Below, piece after piece: positions 39,631 through 50,055 of a stretch of 64,000 nucleotides of DNA. The notes under the pieces are model-generated. The model saw only the letters and a list, made by a program, of their open reading frames with translations. It did not search any database and was not told where the DNA came from. Both the position numbers and the translations under genes were made by a program. The stretch lies in the NCBI RefSeq assembly GCF_905207245.1, contig NZ_CAJLKP010000018.1:10145-74144 (forward strand). Reading direction: 5' to 3'. Each line of letters begins with the position of its first letter. The stretch's first letter is position 1. The stretch comes from an uncultured Bacteroides sp. (GTDB lineage Bacteria; Bacteroidota; Bacteroidia; Bacteroidales; Bacteroidaceae).

Positions 39631-40608
39631 TTAGAACACCGGTGCGGCAGACTCTATCGACGGAGAATTTCCAGCTACTGAAGGCCATCCGCCCTTCCAC
39701 TCAACTTTATCCATCATTAACACGCGACCTTCAGGGCGCCGAGTACTCACGGCATGATAGAACATCCAATCGTTACCCGCCTTGTCCTTTACAATCTCAG
39801 AGTTATGTCCGGTGCCCACAAAGGCATCATTCTTATGAATCAGTACTTCATGATGGTTATCCAACATCTTTCCGCCATTTTTGTCTACATATGGACCAAA
39901 CAGATTCTTGGAACGTCCTACCACCGTAGTATAAGTACTCTTCAATCCCTCGCAACAAGTGCCTATCGAAGCAAAGAAATAATAATACCCCTTTTTCTTA
40001 TGGATGTAGGTTCCTTCATAAGCTGTTCCTGCTACCTGGCAGGGCGTGGCACCCTCTTTAACTGAAAGTCCGTCGTCCGACAGTTCAATAGCATAAATTC
40101 CCCGGAAACTACCCCAGAAGAGATACTTCTTTCCCCCATCTTCTATATAGAAAGGGTCGATAGAATTCTGCACATTGATTTCATTACTACGGAACATCTT
40201 TCCACAATCCGTGAAAGGTCCTTCGGGTTTATCGGCTATGGCACATCCGATGCCACATGTCCATTCCCCACCCCAGACAGACATGGAATAATAAAGTACA
40301 TATTTGTCGCCTATCTTATTGATATCGGGAGCCCATAGCCCCCCCCTTCGTTCAAAATTCGGACGGGTATCTTTTGTAAATGCAGTGCCCACATACTCCC
40401 AGTTCACCAGATCTTTGGAACGGTGGATAGGCAGATTCCGAATGTCTTCGGTGGCATACAAATAGTAATAGCCATCATCACCCTTAATAACAGAAGGATC
40501 AGGCAGGCTATAATTTACGACCGGATTCTGATAAGCTTTAATGGGCTTTTTCGCCATAAGCAAACAGCTTATGGCGAGAAAGACTCCTATAAACAATGTT
40601 TTCTGCAT
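39631..40608 (-). CDS. GH43 family glycosidase (arabinanase/arabinofuranosidase-like), copy A
   Basis: 325 residues from ATG 40608; earlier in-frame codons lie in the intergenic gap. Signal KTLFIGVFLAISCLLMA. Five-bladed GH43 propeller: catalytic-base Asp37 in SLPDPSV, WAPD and SIDP motifs for the pKa-modulating Asp, and Glu in YEGTYIHK as general acid. The ASIGTCCEGLKSTYTTVVGRS stretch with a Cys pair resembles GH43 arabinanases. Role: probably releases arabinose or xylose units in the periplasm. It is a paralogue of the next upstream gene. Confidence 0.85.
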   Translation of the reverse strand: MQKTLFIGVFLAISCLLMAKKPIKAYQNPVVNYSLPDPSVIKGDDGYYYLYATEDIRNLPIHRSKDLVNWEYVGTAFTKDTRPNFERRGGLWAPDINKIGDKYVLYYSMSVWGGEWTCGIGCAIADKPEGPFTDCGKMFRSNEINVQNSIDPFYIEDGGKKYLFWGSFRGIYAIELSDDGLSVKEGATPCQVAGTAYEGTYIHKKKGYYYFFASIGTCCEGLKSTYTTVVGRSKNLFGPYVDKNGGKMLDNHHEVLIHKNDAFVGTGHNSEIVKDKAGNDWMFYHAVSTRRPEGRVLMMDKVEWKGGWPSVAGNSPSIESAAPVF

Positions 40609-40621
40609 ATATTCACATTTA

Positions 40622-41650
40622 CTATTTACAAACCGGAGCTTCTGCTTCAGTAGAGGGGCTATTGCCAACAATCATTGGCCAATCATTCTCCCAGACAATA
40701 CGATCAATCATCAGATAACGTCCTTTGCTTGGGGTGTGTCTGTCATAACTATGATATAGCATCCACTCATTACCTTCGCTGTCCGTCACAATCTCTGAAT
40801 TATGGCCCGGGCCTACAAAACGATCGCTAGCTCTGATAAGTACTTCATATTTATTATCGAGCATTGACTCTCCGTTCTTATTCACATACGGACCTAGGAA
40901 AGAATTCGAACGGCCTACAACAGTTGTATAAGTACTCAACATGGAGTTACAACATGAACCAACCGAAGCGAACATATAGTAATAATCACCACGCTTATGA
41001 ATGTAAGGTGCCTCAAATGCAGTACCTGCAACCTGTACTCTTTCTTTTTTAGCTGTTGCGAGGTCAGGATATACTCTTGTACCATCAGCATTCAATTTCA
41101 CAGCATACAGACCATTGAAACTACCCCAAACCAACCATTTCTGTCCATTGTCTTCAAAGAAGCAAGGGTCGATAGAGTTTCTTACATCAATTTCATTTGA
41201 AGTGAACAACTTGCCCTTTCCATCGACAGATATATCCAGTGTGAAAGGTCCTTCGGGAGAATCTGCCGAAGCGATACCGATACCGGCAGTGGCGGGTTTA
41301 CCCATGGCAGACATGGCATAATACAAGATATATTTATCGCCAATCTTTTCAATGTCCGGTGCCCATACTGCCGCACCCGATTCTGTTACGAACGAAGGCT
41401 TCTTATCAAACATCTTACCACCTTCTGTCCAGTTAATCAAATCCGTTGATTTACGGACTACAGATGTATTAGTGGCATATACATAGAACGAATGATCGTT
41501 TTCTTTCCAGATGGTAGGGTCACCCACACTGTAGTCAGTCAGCGGGTTTGAATAGGGGTTGTTATAAACCGGCTTTTTATGATCATCATCCGAACAGGAT
41601 GCCAAGGCTCCTGTCAGAGCCAAGGCAAACAATATATATTTACTTCTCAT
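40622..41650 (-). CDS. GH43 family glycosidase lipoprotein, copy B
   Basis: 342 residues from ATG 41650, 2 bases after the SusD stop. Lipobox ALASC (Cys19), so membrane-anchored and possibly surface-exposed. GH43 residues: Asp44 in SVGDPTI, WAPDIEKIG, NSIDP and Glu in FEAPYIHK. It shares with copy A the FASVGSCC...STYTTVVGRS signature, and the two are clearly duplicated. One copy carries a lipid anchor and the other a plain signal, which suggests one acts outside and one in the periplasm (inference). Confidence 0.87.
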   Translation of the reverse strand: MRSKYILFALALTGALASCSDDDHKKPVYNNPYSNPLTDYSVGDPTIWKENDHSFYVYATNTSVVRKSTDLINWTEGGKMFDKKPSFVTESGAAVWAPDIEKIGDKYILYYAMSAMGKPATAGIGIASADSPEGPFTLDISVDGKGKLFTSNEIDVRNSIDPCFFEDNGQKWLVWGSFNGLYAVKLNADGTRVYPDLATAKKERVQVAGTAFEAPYIHKRGDYYYMFASVGSCCNSMLSTYTTVVGRSNSFLGPYVNKNGESMLDNKYEVLIRASDRFVGPGHNSEIVTDSEGNEWMLYHSYDRHTPSKGRYLMIDRIVWENDWPMIVGNSPSTEAEAPVCK

Positions 41651-41652
41651 AA

Positions 41653-43476
41653 TCAATTATTATATCTTTGTTCAAGTTCTTCTACAGGAATATTGTCTTC
41701 ATAGCCATCGTAACCATAGTTCTGGTTGATGCGGCCTTGTGTATTGGACTCTATGGCATTACGCGGAACAGGCCACAATACGTGATAAGGCTTCATAATA
41801 AAGGCATTGGTTGAATAATAATATTCTGTTGCAAAGAAGTTGTTCTTTTCCATTATGCGGTCATAGTACCAGTTCTTCTCCGAGAAATTGCTGAGAGAAT
41901 ATCCGTCTATGCCCTTTTCTGCTTTTAGGAATGCGATACGTGTCAACTCAGTCTTACGATGGTCTTCCATGAACAGTTCTCTGGCTCTTTCATCCAGGAT
42001 ATCTTCCAATGTAACAGATGAGAGTTCCGGTGCATTCACACGGCGGCGGATTGTATTCACATCAGCAGTAGCCAGATCAATTTGTCCTAACCACCAGTAT
42101 GCCTCAGCTCTGTTCAGGTAAGTTTCAGCAAGACGGAAGATGTATTGGTCGGTGAAACCACCTACAGGCACTTTACCTCCCGCATTCGGATCATCTTTGT
42201 CAATCAAAACCTTCACAATCGGGAAAGAGAAATAGCAACGCATTGTGTCTGAACAGTAAGCAGGATCAACCGGTTGACCAAAATAAGCAGCACTACCACC
42301 CTTTGAAGCAGGCAGGTTATATTTGATACGTGACTTATCATACCAGTTATTGGAATTATGACGCATATCATCACCGCAATCCTTCCACAATTCATACTGT
42401 GCATAGTTGGTAGGACGTATCTTGGCAAGACCTCTACCCAACTCTTCCAACTGCTCGTATCCGTCATAAATACCCGATGCATCTGTCGTTCCGTTCTTAC
42501 CATCAGGTGTCTTCACTTTGCTTCCGGCATGCCATTGCGGTACGAAGTTACGCTTACGTTTTGAGCCACTCGGAGAAGAACATCCGTCCAGACCGTAGAT
42601 TTCCTGACCGATCATGATACCTTCTTTGTTCTCAACAATGCTGATATTTTCTTCTTGAAACAAGTCGTTATATACATCTTTACTTTTATCACCAGAGTTA
42701 ATACCGAAACGTTCGGTCATCAGGTGCAATCCGTAATTGTTGATGCATCGGGTAGTTGCATCTATTGCCTGCTGGAAATCGCCGGTAGCCAGACAAATTT
42801 TAGCCAGCAAATGTTCACCTGCAGCCCTGCTCACAGCACCACGAATCACCTCTTTAGGCAACCATTGCACGGCATATTCCATATCTTTCTTGATATTAGC
42901 CAGGATCGTCTTACGGGAAACTGTGTTAAAGTCCAGTTTGGCACCAGTAATTTCTTCACCAATCCAAGGTATATCACCAAATTGGTTGGTCAGCAAATAG
43001 TACCAGTAGGCACGATGGAAATATCCTTCTGCAAGACAAGCGTTTCTGTCTTCTTCCGAAGCCATACCGTCAGCTTCAGGAGCACGGGTAATGACTGTAT
43101 TGGCATACTTAATACCGTTCCAGCCGAAAACCCAATAACGGAGGTGCAGATACATATTAGTGGTAGGAGTCAACTGGGTCACCATATTATGTATTTCCTT
43201 GGTTTCAGGACCACCCATCACGGCCAAGTCAGACCAAGCATATTCATAAACAGAATAGGTTTCACAATTTCCAGAATTGAATGCATCTCCGAACCATTCA
43301 AAATTCATCTGCTTACGGCAAAGGCGAAGCATGGTTTCCAAACCCGCCTTATCCACGAAGGTATTTTCCGGTGTCAGGAACGACATAGCCTTCGGTTCAA
43401 GATCAACACAAGCAGAAAGACTGGCAGCTATCAGGCAAGTGGCCAGACCTTTTAGTATATTTTTCTTTGTTTTCAT
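41653..43476 (-). CDS. SusD-like surface glycan-binding lipoprotein
   Basis: 607 residues. Lipoprotein signal (LIAASLSAC, Cys22) followed by RagB/SusD family sequence: TPENTFVDKAGLETML, helical TPR-like units, and the C-terminal GFTDQYIFRLAETYLNRAEAYWWLGQ and LDERARELFMEDHRKTELTRI blocks. It is longer than SusD itself (551). Role: forms the lid on the SusC barrel and delivers oligosaccharide. It follows the SusC-like gene by 35 bases. Confidence 0.95.
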   Translation of the reverse strand: MKTKKNILKGLATCLIAASLSACVDLEPKAMSFLTPENTFVDKAGLETMLRLCRKQMNFEWFGDAFNSGNCETYSVYEYAWSDLAVMGGPETKEIHNMVTQLTPTTNMYLHLRYWVFGWNGIKYANTVITRAPEADGMASEEDRNACLAEGYFHRAYWYYLLTNQFGDIPWIGEEITGAKLDFNTVSRKTILANIKKDMEYAVQWLPKEVIRGAVSRAAGEHLLAKICLATGDFQQAIDATTRCINNYGLHLMTERFGINSGDKSKDVYNDLFQEENISIVENKEGIMIGQEIYGLDGCSSPSGSKRKRNFVPQWHAGSKVKTPDGKNGTTDASGIYDGYEQLEELGRGLAKIRPTNYAQYELWKDCGDDMRHNSNNWYDKSRIKYNLPASKGGSAAYFGQPVDPAYCSDTMRCYFSFPIVKVLIDKDDPNAGGKVPVGGFTDQYIFRLAETYLNRAEAYWWLGQIDLATADVNTIRRRVNAPELSSVTLEDILDERARELFMEDHRKTELTRIAFLKAEKGIDGYSLSNFSEKNWYYDRIMEKNNFFATEYYYSTNAFIMKPYHVLWPVPRNAIESNTQGRINQNYGYDGYEDNIPVEELEQRYNN

Positions 43477-43511
43477 TTGAATATCTTTATTTAATTATTC
43501 GTTCTATCAGA

Positions 43512-46500
43512 TTATAAGGTAATATTTACACCGAATGTCCAGATACGCGGAGTAATGGCCTTAGTCAAAGGATCGGAAGTTCTCCACTTAGAAATAACGA
43601 ATGCATTATCCACATTAATACTGAATCTCAGGTTATCAATCATAAACTTGTTAATCAGCTTCTTCGGGAACGTATAAGATAATGCCATATTCTGCATTCT
43701 TACATAGTTTCTCTTTTCGTAGATGTTCACACCCGGGCTGTCGATGTTTGCACCCAGACGGGCATATTTGCTATTTTGGTTCCAAGGTGTCCAGTACTCA
43801 GTCCAAACTGAGTTTGAAGTGTTATAGAAGCGATTAGTTTCGTTTCTGGGCAGATTATCAATATCCATCCAACCAAATTCTCCACGCAATACGAAAGAGA
43901 AGTTGATACATTTGAACAAGTCCAGGTCACTGCTCAGTGTCATACGGTGTTTCGGAGTTTTGTTACCCAACCAAAGTTTATCCTCGTCATTGATCTTACC
44001 ATCATTATTGACATCCAGCAATCTTGGGTCACCCGGTTGCTTACCATATTTTGCAGCTTCCAGTTCTTCACCCAATTGCCATACACCAATCCATTTATAA
44101 TCATAGATTTCATCAATAGCATGTCCGATGTACCAGCCATTCTGTACGTCATCGTCTTCACGCTGACCGATAACATTACCGTCTGCATCCAACACATTAA
44201 TCATATCACCATACAGGTGCTTGATTTCATTTTTATTTGTAGAATAAGTAAATGTAGTAGTCCAACGTACTTTAGAGGTATTCACGTTTACACTTGACAA
44301 AGTCAACTCAGCACCTTGGTTAGCAATCTCTCCCAGGTTGGAAGCAATGTTACCATATCCAGAGATTTCGGGCATAGCGCGGTCCATCAACAAATCATTC
44401 GTCTTATTCTTGTAGAGTTCTACCGAACCACTCAATCTGTTGTTGAACAATCCAAAGTCAACACCTAAGTTGAAACCGGTAGTAGTTTCCCATTTCAAGT
44501 CTCTGTTGGCCAAACTTGAAGGATACACACCTTTATAGTTTACCCCATTTTGAATAACGTTGGTAATGGTCAGTCTTGAGAAAGCAGCATAACGGCCGAT
44601 GTCACGGTTACCGGTCTGTCCCCAGGAAAGACGCAGTTTCAGGTTATCAATCCATTTCACGTCTTTCAGGAACTTTTCTTCCGACATACGCCATCCGGCA
44701 GCGACCGTAGAGAATACGCCGAAAGGATTATTTTGTCCGAAAGCGGAGAAGCCATCACGACGTACGGAACCCGTCAGCAAATAACGATCCATCAATGAGT
44801 AGTTCAAACGCCACAACAAGCCATTACCAGTCTGCATTTCGTCAGTTGAGCTGACCGTAGGAGTGATACCCGCCTGAATGCCATGATAGCTCAGCGCACC
44901 GTTAGGTTGGAAACCTTCATTATTTCCTGTACTTTTCCAGTTCTGGTACTTTTCAGCAGTATATACGAAGGTAAAGTCAAAGTTGTGTATTTTGGCAAAA
45001 GTGCGGTTCCACTTCAACATGTTATCAATGCTCCATTCATAGTCAGAATAGTCTTCACGTTTTGCTTTGCCACCTGCCACTACGCCCGGTTTGATATCAG
45101 AGTCAAAATAGTAATCTTTTCTCCAACCATAGCGCACGTTGAAAGTGGTCTGCCAGGTAAATCCGAACGGAAGAGTCAGCTTACCATAAACACTTGAATT
45201 GAAATTCTGCGTTCTATAATATTTATCGTCCACTGTGTGGTTCAATAACGGATTGGCAATACGGTTGTCATCCCAAGGTCTAACCTTGATGCTTCCATCA
45301 GCTTCGTAAACATCACCAAAGGGACTGGCTGCCTTAGCTGCACCCGTATCCGCCTTAATATTATCCGAGCCTTTATGAGTGAACTGTGCATTCAAACCTA
45401 TATTCAACCATTTTGTAATCTCAGTATCCAGGTTCACACGTGATCTTGAGGCACGGAACTGGTCGCCTACAACGATACCGTCATTATTAGTATAACCCAA
45501 CGACACATAATAATTAGTTCTTGCCGTTTTACCGGAAACAGATGCAGCGTAATCCTGTCTCAAACCATTCTGATAAACAAGATCCATCCAGTCAACGAAT
45601 TTACCGGCTTTGTAGTTTTCAACCTCAATAGGGTTGAACTCCATACGTTGCATCCAGGTTTCGGTGTAGTCACCGGAGAAAGAAGGATCATAGGCTGCCC
45701 ATTGTTCACGAGAAACGCCTGCGGGCAGATTATCAGGATTATCATAATAACCTAAACCTTTTTGCTGGTCGCCCGGTTTAAAGTAGTCGATTGTCTTGTA
45801 GTAATCGGAACGTCTCTGCATATACTGTGCAGCAGTAGGCATTTCGGGCATAAAGGTTGCCTGCGAGACACCAATCTTTGTACTTACATTAATAATAGGT
45901 TTCTCGGAAGTACCTTTCTTAGTATTGATAAGGATAACACCAGCCGAACCTTTAGAACCGTAGATAGCAGTAGAGCTGGCATCCTTCAGGATATCCATAC
46001 TTTCGATGTCGTTCGGGTTGACGTCTTCAATATTGCCATAGAATACTACACCATCCAAAACAATCAAAGGAGAAGTACTGGCTTTCAATGATTGCTTACC
46101 GCGAATCAAAAGTCCGGAAGCACCGCCACCTGCATCAGTAGAAGGAGTGATGTGTACACCGGGAACAGTACCTACCAGAAAGTCAAGAGCATTTGTGGCT
46201 GCTCTGTTCTTTGTTACTTCCTCGCCAACGTGTGCCACGGCACCCGTTACGTCTTTTCTCTTCATCGTACCGTAACCAACCACAACAACTTCATCCAACA
46301 ATTTAGAATCCTCAACCAACATAACGTTCAGAGTTCTGGTGTTGGCATCAATGGTTTTCTCCATTGTCTGATAGCCGATGAATGAAAATACTAAAGTAGT
46401 TTTTTGTGCGGGAATGTTCAATGAATACTTACCATCCAAATCAGTAATAGTACCCAAAGCAGCATTACCTTTTACAGTTACGTTTACTCCAATAACTGTT

Positions 46501-46634
46501 TCGCCCGTAGCATCTTTAACGACACCCGTAACAATTCTGCCCGACTGAGCCTGAACATAAACCGTAGAGATTAGGAGAAGGAGTAGCATCCTAATCCTTG
46601 CATCAGAAAAGAATTTTGAAATCTTCTGCTTCAT
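43512..46634 (-). CDS. SusC-like TonB-dependent outer-membrane transporter
   Basis: 1040 residues from ATG 46634 (the earlier start at 46688 overlaps the -7 box). Signal MLLLLLISTVYVQAQ, an N-terminal carboxypeptidase-like domain (GRIVTGVVKDATGETVIGVNVTVKG), TonB box region LLDEVVVVGYGT, plug domain (GTVPGVHITPS) and barrel ending in WTFGVNITL. Role: active import of oligosaccharides with its SusD partner. No STN domain is seen, so regulation is not of the sigma/anti-sigma transducer kind. Confidence 0.95.
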   Translation of the reverse strand: MKQKISKFFSDARIRMLLLLLISTVYVQAQSGRIVTGVVKDATGETVIGVNVTVKGNAALGTITDLDGKYSLNIPAQKTTLVFSFIGYQTMEKTIDANTRTLNVMLVEDSKLLDEVVVVGYGTMKRKDVTGAVAHVGEEVTKNRAATNALDFLVGTVPGVHITPSTDAGGGASGLLIRGKQSLKASTSPLIVLDGVVFYGNIEDVNPNDIESMDILKDASSTAIYGSKGSAGVILINTKKGTSEKPIINVSTKIGVSQATFMPEMPTAAQYMQRRSDYYKTIDYFKPGDQQKGLGYYDNPDNLPAGVSREQWAAYDPSFSGDYTETWMQRMEFNPIEVENYKAGKFVDWMDLVYQNGLRQDYAASVSGKTARTNYYVSLGYTNNDGIVVGDQFRASRSRVNLDTEITKWLNIGLNAQFTHKGSDNIKADTGAAKAASPFGDVYEADGSIKVRPWDDNRIANPLLNHTVDDKYYRTQNFNSSVYGKLTLPFGFTWQTTFNVRYGWRKDYYFDSDIKPGVVAGGKAKREDYSDYEWSIDNMLKWNRTFAKIHNFDFTFVYTAEKYQNWKSTGNNEGFQPNGALSYHGIQAGITPTVSSTDEMQTGNGLLWRLNYSLMDRYLLTGSVRRDGFSAFGQNNPFGVFSTVAAGWRMSEEKFLKDVKWIDNLKLRLSWGQTGNRDIGRYAAFSRLTITNVIQNGVNYKGVYPSSLANRDLKWETTTGFNLGVDFGLFNNRLSGSVELYKNKTNDLLMDRAMPEISGYGNIASNLGEIANQGAELTLSSVNVNTSKVRWTTTFTYSTNKNEIKHLYGDMINVLDADGNVIGQREDDDVQNGWYIGHAIDEIYDYKWIGVWQLGEELEAAKYGKQPGDPRLLDVNNDGKINDEDKLWLGNKTPKHRMTLSSDLDLFKCINFSFVLRGEFGWMDIDNLPRNETNRFYNTSNSVWTEYWTPWNQNSKYARLGANIDSPGVNIYEKRNYVRMQNMALSYTFPKKLINKFMIDNLRFSINVDNAFVISKWRTSDPLTKAITPRIWTFGVNITL

Positions 46635-46685
46635 AATATTAAATTTTAAAAAAATTGTAAAGTCTTTATTGGCTTTAAAGCAAGA

Positions 46686-46693
46686 CAAAAGTA
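46686..46693 (-). promoter_or_regulatory. -7 box of the SusC/SusD operon
   Basis: Minus-strand TACTTTTG matches TAnnTTTG, 52 bases before the ATG at 46634. The remaining gap to 46879 has no coding sequence. It holds a GTCCCA...TGGGAC pair (near 46746 and 46803) that could be a regulator site. Confidence 0.5.
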
Positions 46694-46878
46694 GATAATC
46701 AAATAAATAGTCGATAATACAGTTATCTCTAAAAAAAGAAAAAATGTCCCAAAATACCTGCCAGAAGGTTTTAGAACGGCAATAGACACAATAATCTCAA
46801 TTGTGGGACGCATCTGTCATTTTACTCATACACTGTGAGTTGCAAGACTGAACAGCTAAGAAACTTTAAAGAAAAAAT

Positions 46879-46908
46879 AAAGGTGCATCCTCAACAGAAT
46901 ACACCTTT
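46879..46908 (-). terminator. Terminator of the GH63-like gene
   Basis: AAAGGTG (46879-46885) pairs with CACCTTT (46902-46908). On the minus strand it is followed by ATTTTTTC. It lies 50 bases after the gene's stop and separates it from the SusC unit. Confidence 0.7.
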
Positions 46909-46958
46909 ATTCTAATAATATCGAATATGAAAGAAAATATGCTGCTATTGCATACAAG

Positions 46959-49712
46959 CTAATCAAGAGCCTGAACGGCAAGTTCCCCTCTTTTATTCGT
47001 TGCAGGCAGAGTGATTTCCAACATTCCTGCATGGCCGGACCTGAACTTGACGGGGTTGCCATTGAAAAACACTTTGTATGTATGCCCCGCATCCATACAA
47101 ACAATCATGCAACGTTCATGCGGTTTCGTTGAATCATCAAAAGAGATTTCCGCCCTATACCCGGAGCAATCATCGCTAAATTCACTTTTAGTAAGCCAGA
47201 TTTCAAATCCTGTGGAAACCTTACCCGGTTTGTAGTAAGCCGCAAACCAATTCAAGATAGGAGACGAAAGTCCGGAGAACTGATGCCATCCCGCCCCTCT
47301 TCCCGAGGAAATAATGAAGTGCTCGAAGGTGAAATAACTCTCTGTACACTCCTTTTCCCAGTTATCAAGAGCCGTATGCGCCACCCGGTAAGCTTCTTCT
47401 CCTTTATCCAAGTCTAAAAGAGCTTTCCACATCATCCATTGATGGGGAAACCAGACAGCACCGTTCCAATATCCGTCTACCTTATAATAAGGGGCGGATT
47501 GATCGACTGTAGATATGCCTACCTTAGTCCACAACTCATCAGGAGAAAACAGATGTTCCACCAACTTGTCTGCCTGAACGGAAGAACAGATGCCTGCCGC
47601 CAGAGGGGTTACTCCATCCAGTCCCTTATTAAAGTTAGAGTGGTCCTTATACCGGAAAATATCTTTCGCATTGCCCAAAGAGTCGTGAACCACATATCCG
47701 TAATACCCGCTTTCTTCGTCCCACGCATAGGTTTGTAGTGCATATGACAGTTGATTAATGGTTCGCTCATACTCCTTCACGTCTTTTTTCAGTCCCAGTT
47801 CTTTAGCTGCCAGACGTAGAATCTTTGCAGCACGGAGATAATAAGCAGAAGTCACCACAGGAGTAACAAATCGGGTTTGCGATTTAGTGCGGTGCAACTC
47901 ATGCTGGGGCGGATAATCGTCCCATCCACCGGAATTATAGAAATAATCCCAGGTGCGGAGCAAACCGGAACCTTTCATCCGGGTAGTGGAATAAGGCTCG
48001 TTTCCAACCATGAAATCAAAATATTGTTTCAGACGTGGATACAGGAATCCCAATGATTCGCGTGACAGACTGTTATTCCACAAATCGAAGCAGGCATACA
48101 TCTGAATGGGCAACGGAGTGCCATGATGAATGAAAGCCGACTCGCTACCCACGGGAGTGGTATAAGCCTTGATACACTCGAAAGCCTTGGCAGGGTCCAC
48201 ATCAACCAGCCCCAATGCTATGAAACCGGAGTCCCAGGTATAGAGACTGTTCCAATTCTTTCCCGGTGTGAAGTGCCTGATATACTCTTTCTGAGTATAA
48301 ACCGGATATACAATATTCGACAAAAGAGAAGCTTGCAACAGGCGGTTTCCCAAGAGATACTTCTCTCCGGCAGGCAGTACTCCGTCTTTGGAGTTCACAT
48401 CTTTTGCAGGCTGTATCTGTGCGATGAGTTTGTCCGGGGCAGAGTGGAAACCGGATAGTTCCTGTTTCACCTGTTCCTTATCTCCACTGCACACCAGCAT
48501 ATAGATGGTCTGTTCGGAATTGGGTTCCAGCACGACGGGGCGCAAAAAGGCGTTTGCATAATGCCACTTCCTGTCGCCCGTCAGCCTCGAAGAGACATGA
48601 TCGTGCACCCGTCTGCGGAAAAAAGACTCCAATTCACCGTTCAGAATCTCGCGCACCTCCGAATGCTGGTAGTTCCAGGCCACACCATAGAAGTTCTCAC
48701 AATCCTTGTATTTCAGGATGAAGTCCTTCCTCCCCTCTCCCACTTCCATCACGGGAGTGAAGGGAATTGGTGCAGAGGTGACGTTCACACGGCTGATTTC
48801 ATCGCTATCTCCTATAAAGAAACCATCCAGGCTGATGCTCACGGTGGAAGCGGAAATAAATTCCAATTTATACTCCCCTGCCTTTTTACAATGGTAAGGG
48901 ACGGACAGGAAAGAAAATTCTCCTGTACCCTTTAATTCTACAGGCTGCTGCGTCAGTCCTTTCAGATTTAGAACGGCGGTTTCCCCTTCTTTTACCTTAA
49001 ACCGGAGTCCTATGGCGCCGCTCTCATATCCCGGAAGGATATTCACCAGATAAGTCAGACGGTCGCCTTCGTTTCTGCCGAAGCTCCGGCCCAGAATGGA
49101 GCCGTCGAGCGACGAGGCACTCCGCTCTTCATTCCGTTGCCAACCGTCATACACCAGCCGATACTGGGGAGACTGGCGGACAGGTTCATTCTCCACATAG
49201 TCAATGGCATTGTACCATTGCAGGCGGGATGTCCCCGTAGCGGTTACTTGCGGTTGCGTCTCGGGATAATCGATGTAAGCCATCTGATTCAGGACCAGAT
49301 TCTGGGGCATACCTGTACGGTTGACACAATGTATCCCGACCAGTGTACGGTTATCATCCAAAACGTGATAGGTGACATCCGTATAGACCCGGTCTTTCCA
49401 TTCCAGCTCGTAGCGGTAGGTGATGCGGGTCATCTCCGGGTTTATCTCCCACGGATAGTAGGATGACTCGAACAAGACATGTGGCACCAACTGACGGTTC
49501 CGGTAGTATCCGGGCATCACCGAGAAGTCAAAACGTATCCCTTTGCGCATATCGGGTATGTGCGAGATGCCGGCATAGCGTTTTGAGTAAGGGCCCCATG
49601 CATGCAAGGAAGCTATGTCATGGCTATTGTCCGAAGAAGGTGAAGAAAAAACAGCTCCTGCACAATAGAGGGCCATTATTGCGGCCAGAAATGTCATCAA
49701 GTATCGTTTCAT
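46959..49712 (-). CDS. GH63/GH37-like (alpha/alpha)6-barrel glycoside hydrolase
   Basis: 917 residues with a Sec signal (MTFLAAIMALYCAGAV). The N-terminal beta-sandwich region is followed from about residue 440 by an (alpha/alpha)6 barrel with LYTWDSGFIALGLVDVDPAKAF, GGWDDYPPQ, GYWNGAVWFPHQWMMWKALLD and YFTFEHF motifs, as in clan GH-G enzymes (GH37, GH63 and relatives). The Asp of WDSG or DDYPP and the Glu of TFEHF are candidate catalytic residues. It is flanked by a terminator and by a 343-base gap with a strong dyad, so it may be its own transcription unit. The substrate is unknown. Confidence 0.75.
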   Translation of the reverse strand: MKRYLMTFLAAIMALYCAGAVFSSPSSDNSHDIASLHAWGPYSKRYAGISHIPDMRKGIRFDFSVMPGYYRNRQLVPHVLFESSYYPWEINPEMTRITYRYELEWKDRVYTDVTYHVLDDNRTLVGIHCVNRTGMPQNLVLNQMAYIDYPETQPQVTATGTSRLQWYNAIDYVENEPVRQSPQYRLVYDGWQRNEERSASSLDGSILGRSFGRNEGDRLTYLVNILPGYESGAIGLRFKVKEGETAVLNLKGLTQQPVELKGTGEFSFLSVPYHCKKAGEYKLEFISASTVSISLDGFFIGDSDEISRVNVTSAPIPFTPVMEVGEGRKDFILKYKDCENFYGVAWNYQHSEVREILNGELESFFRRRVHDHVSSRLTGDRKWHYANAFLRPVVLEPNSEQTIYMLVCSGDKEQVKQELSGFHSAPDKLIAQIQPAKDVNSKDGVLPAGEKYLLGNRLLQASLLSNIVYPVYTQKEYIRHFTPGKNWNSLYTWDSGFIALGLVDVDPAKAFECIKAYTTPVGSESAFIHHGTPLPIQMYACFDLWNNSLSRESLGFLYPRLKQYFDFMVGNEPYSTTRMKGSGLLRTWDYFYNSGGWDDYPPQHELHRTKSQTRFVTPVVTSAYYLRAAKILRLAAKELGLKKDVKEYERTINQLSYALQTYAWDEESGYYGYVVHDSLGNAKDIFRYKDHSNFNKGLDGVTPLAAGICSSVQADKLVEHLFSPDELWTKVGISTVDQSAPYYKVDGYWNGAVWFPHQWMMWKALLDLDKGEEAYRVAHTALDNWEKECTESYFTFEHFIISSGRGAGWHQFSGLSSPILNWFAAYYKPGKVSTGFEIWLTKSEFSDDCSGYRAEISFDDSTKPHERCMIVCMDAGHTYKVFFNGNPVKFRSGHAGMLEITLPATNKRGELAVQALD

Positions 49713-49841
49713 CTATATATTGTAGTTTTAAAATTCGGCACTATAAGCACTCTTACATAATCAATTTATAAAATAGCAATCTGCGCTTAAAAATATTTAC
49801 ACCAAGAACCTATCATAAAACAGTCTGTACTTTAACCTAAT

Positions 49842-49900
49842 TCAGTCGTATACTGAATGGCAATGAATATACGACTGAATGCCATTCAGTATACGACTGA
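49842..49900. promoter_or_regulatory. Perfect 21-bp inverted repeat upstream of the GH63-like gene
   Basis: Arms 49842-49862 and 49880-49900 are perfectly complementary. The 17-base loop contains a further copy of TATACGACTGA, so this 11-mer occurs three times (one inverted). It lies 130 bases upstream of the GH63-like start in the 343-base gap after GH31. It may be a terminator for GH31 read-through or a multi-site operator; there is no T-run, which favours the latter. Confidence 0.75.
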
Positions 49901-50055
49901 TTCCTATTCAATTATCCCCCTATTTCAAAAGAGACTATTCCTCTGATATACAGATTGTTATAAAAATCTTCAAAAACAGTAATTAATTTCACCAGATTTC
50001 AACACACAAACTTCTGAAATATCATTTTCCAACTCCCTTTCCGGGGAATCCGGAC

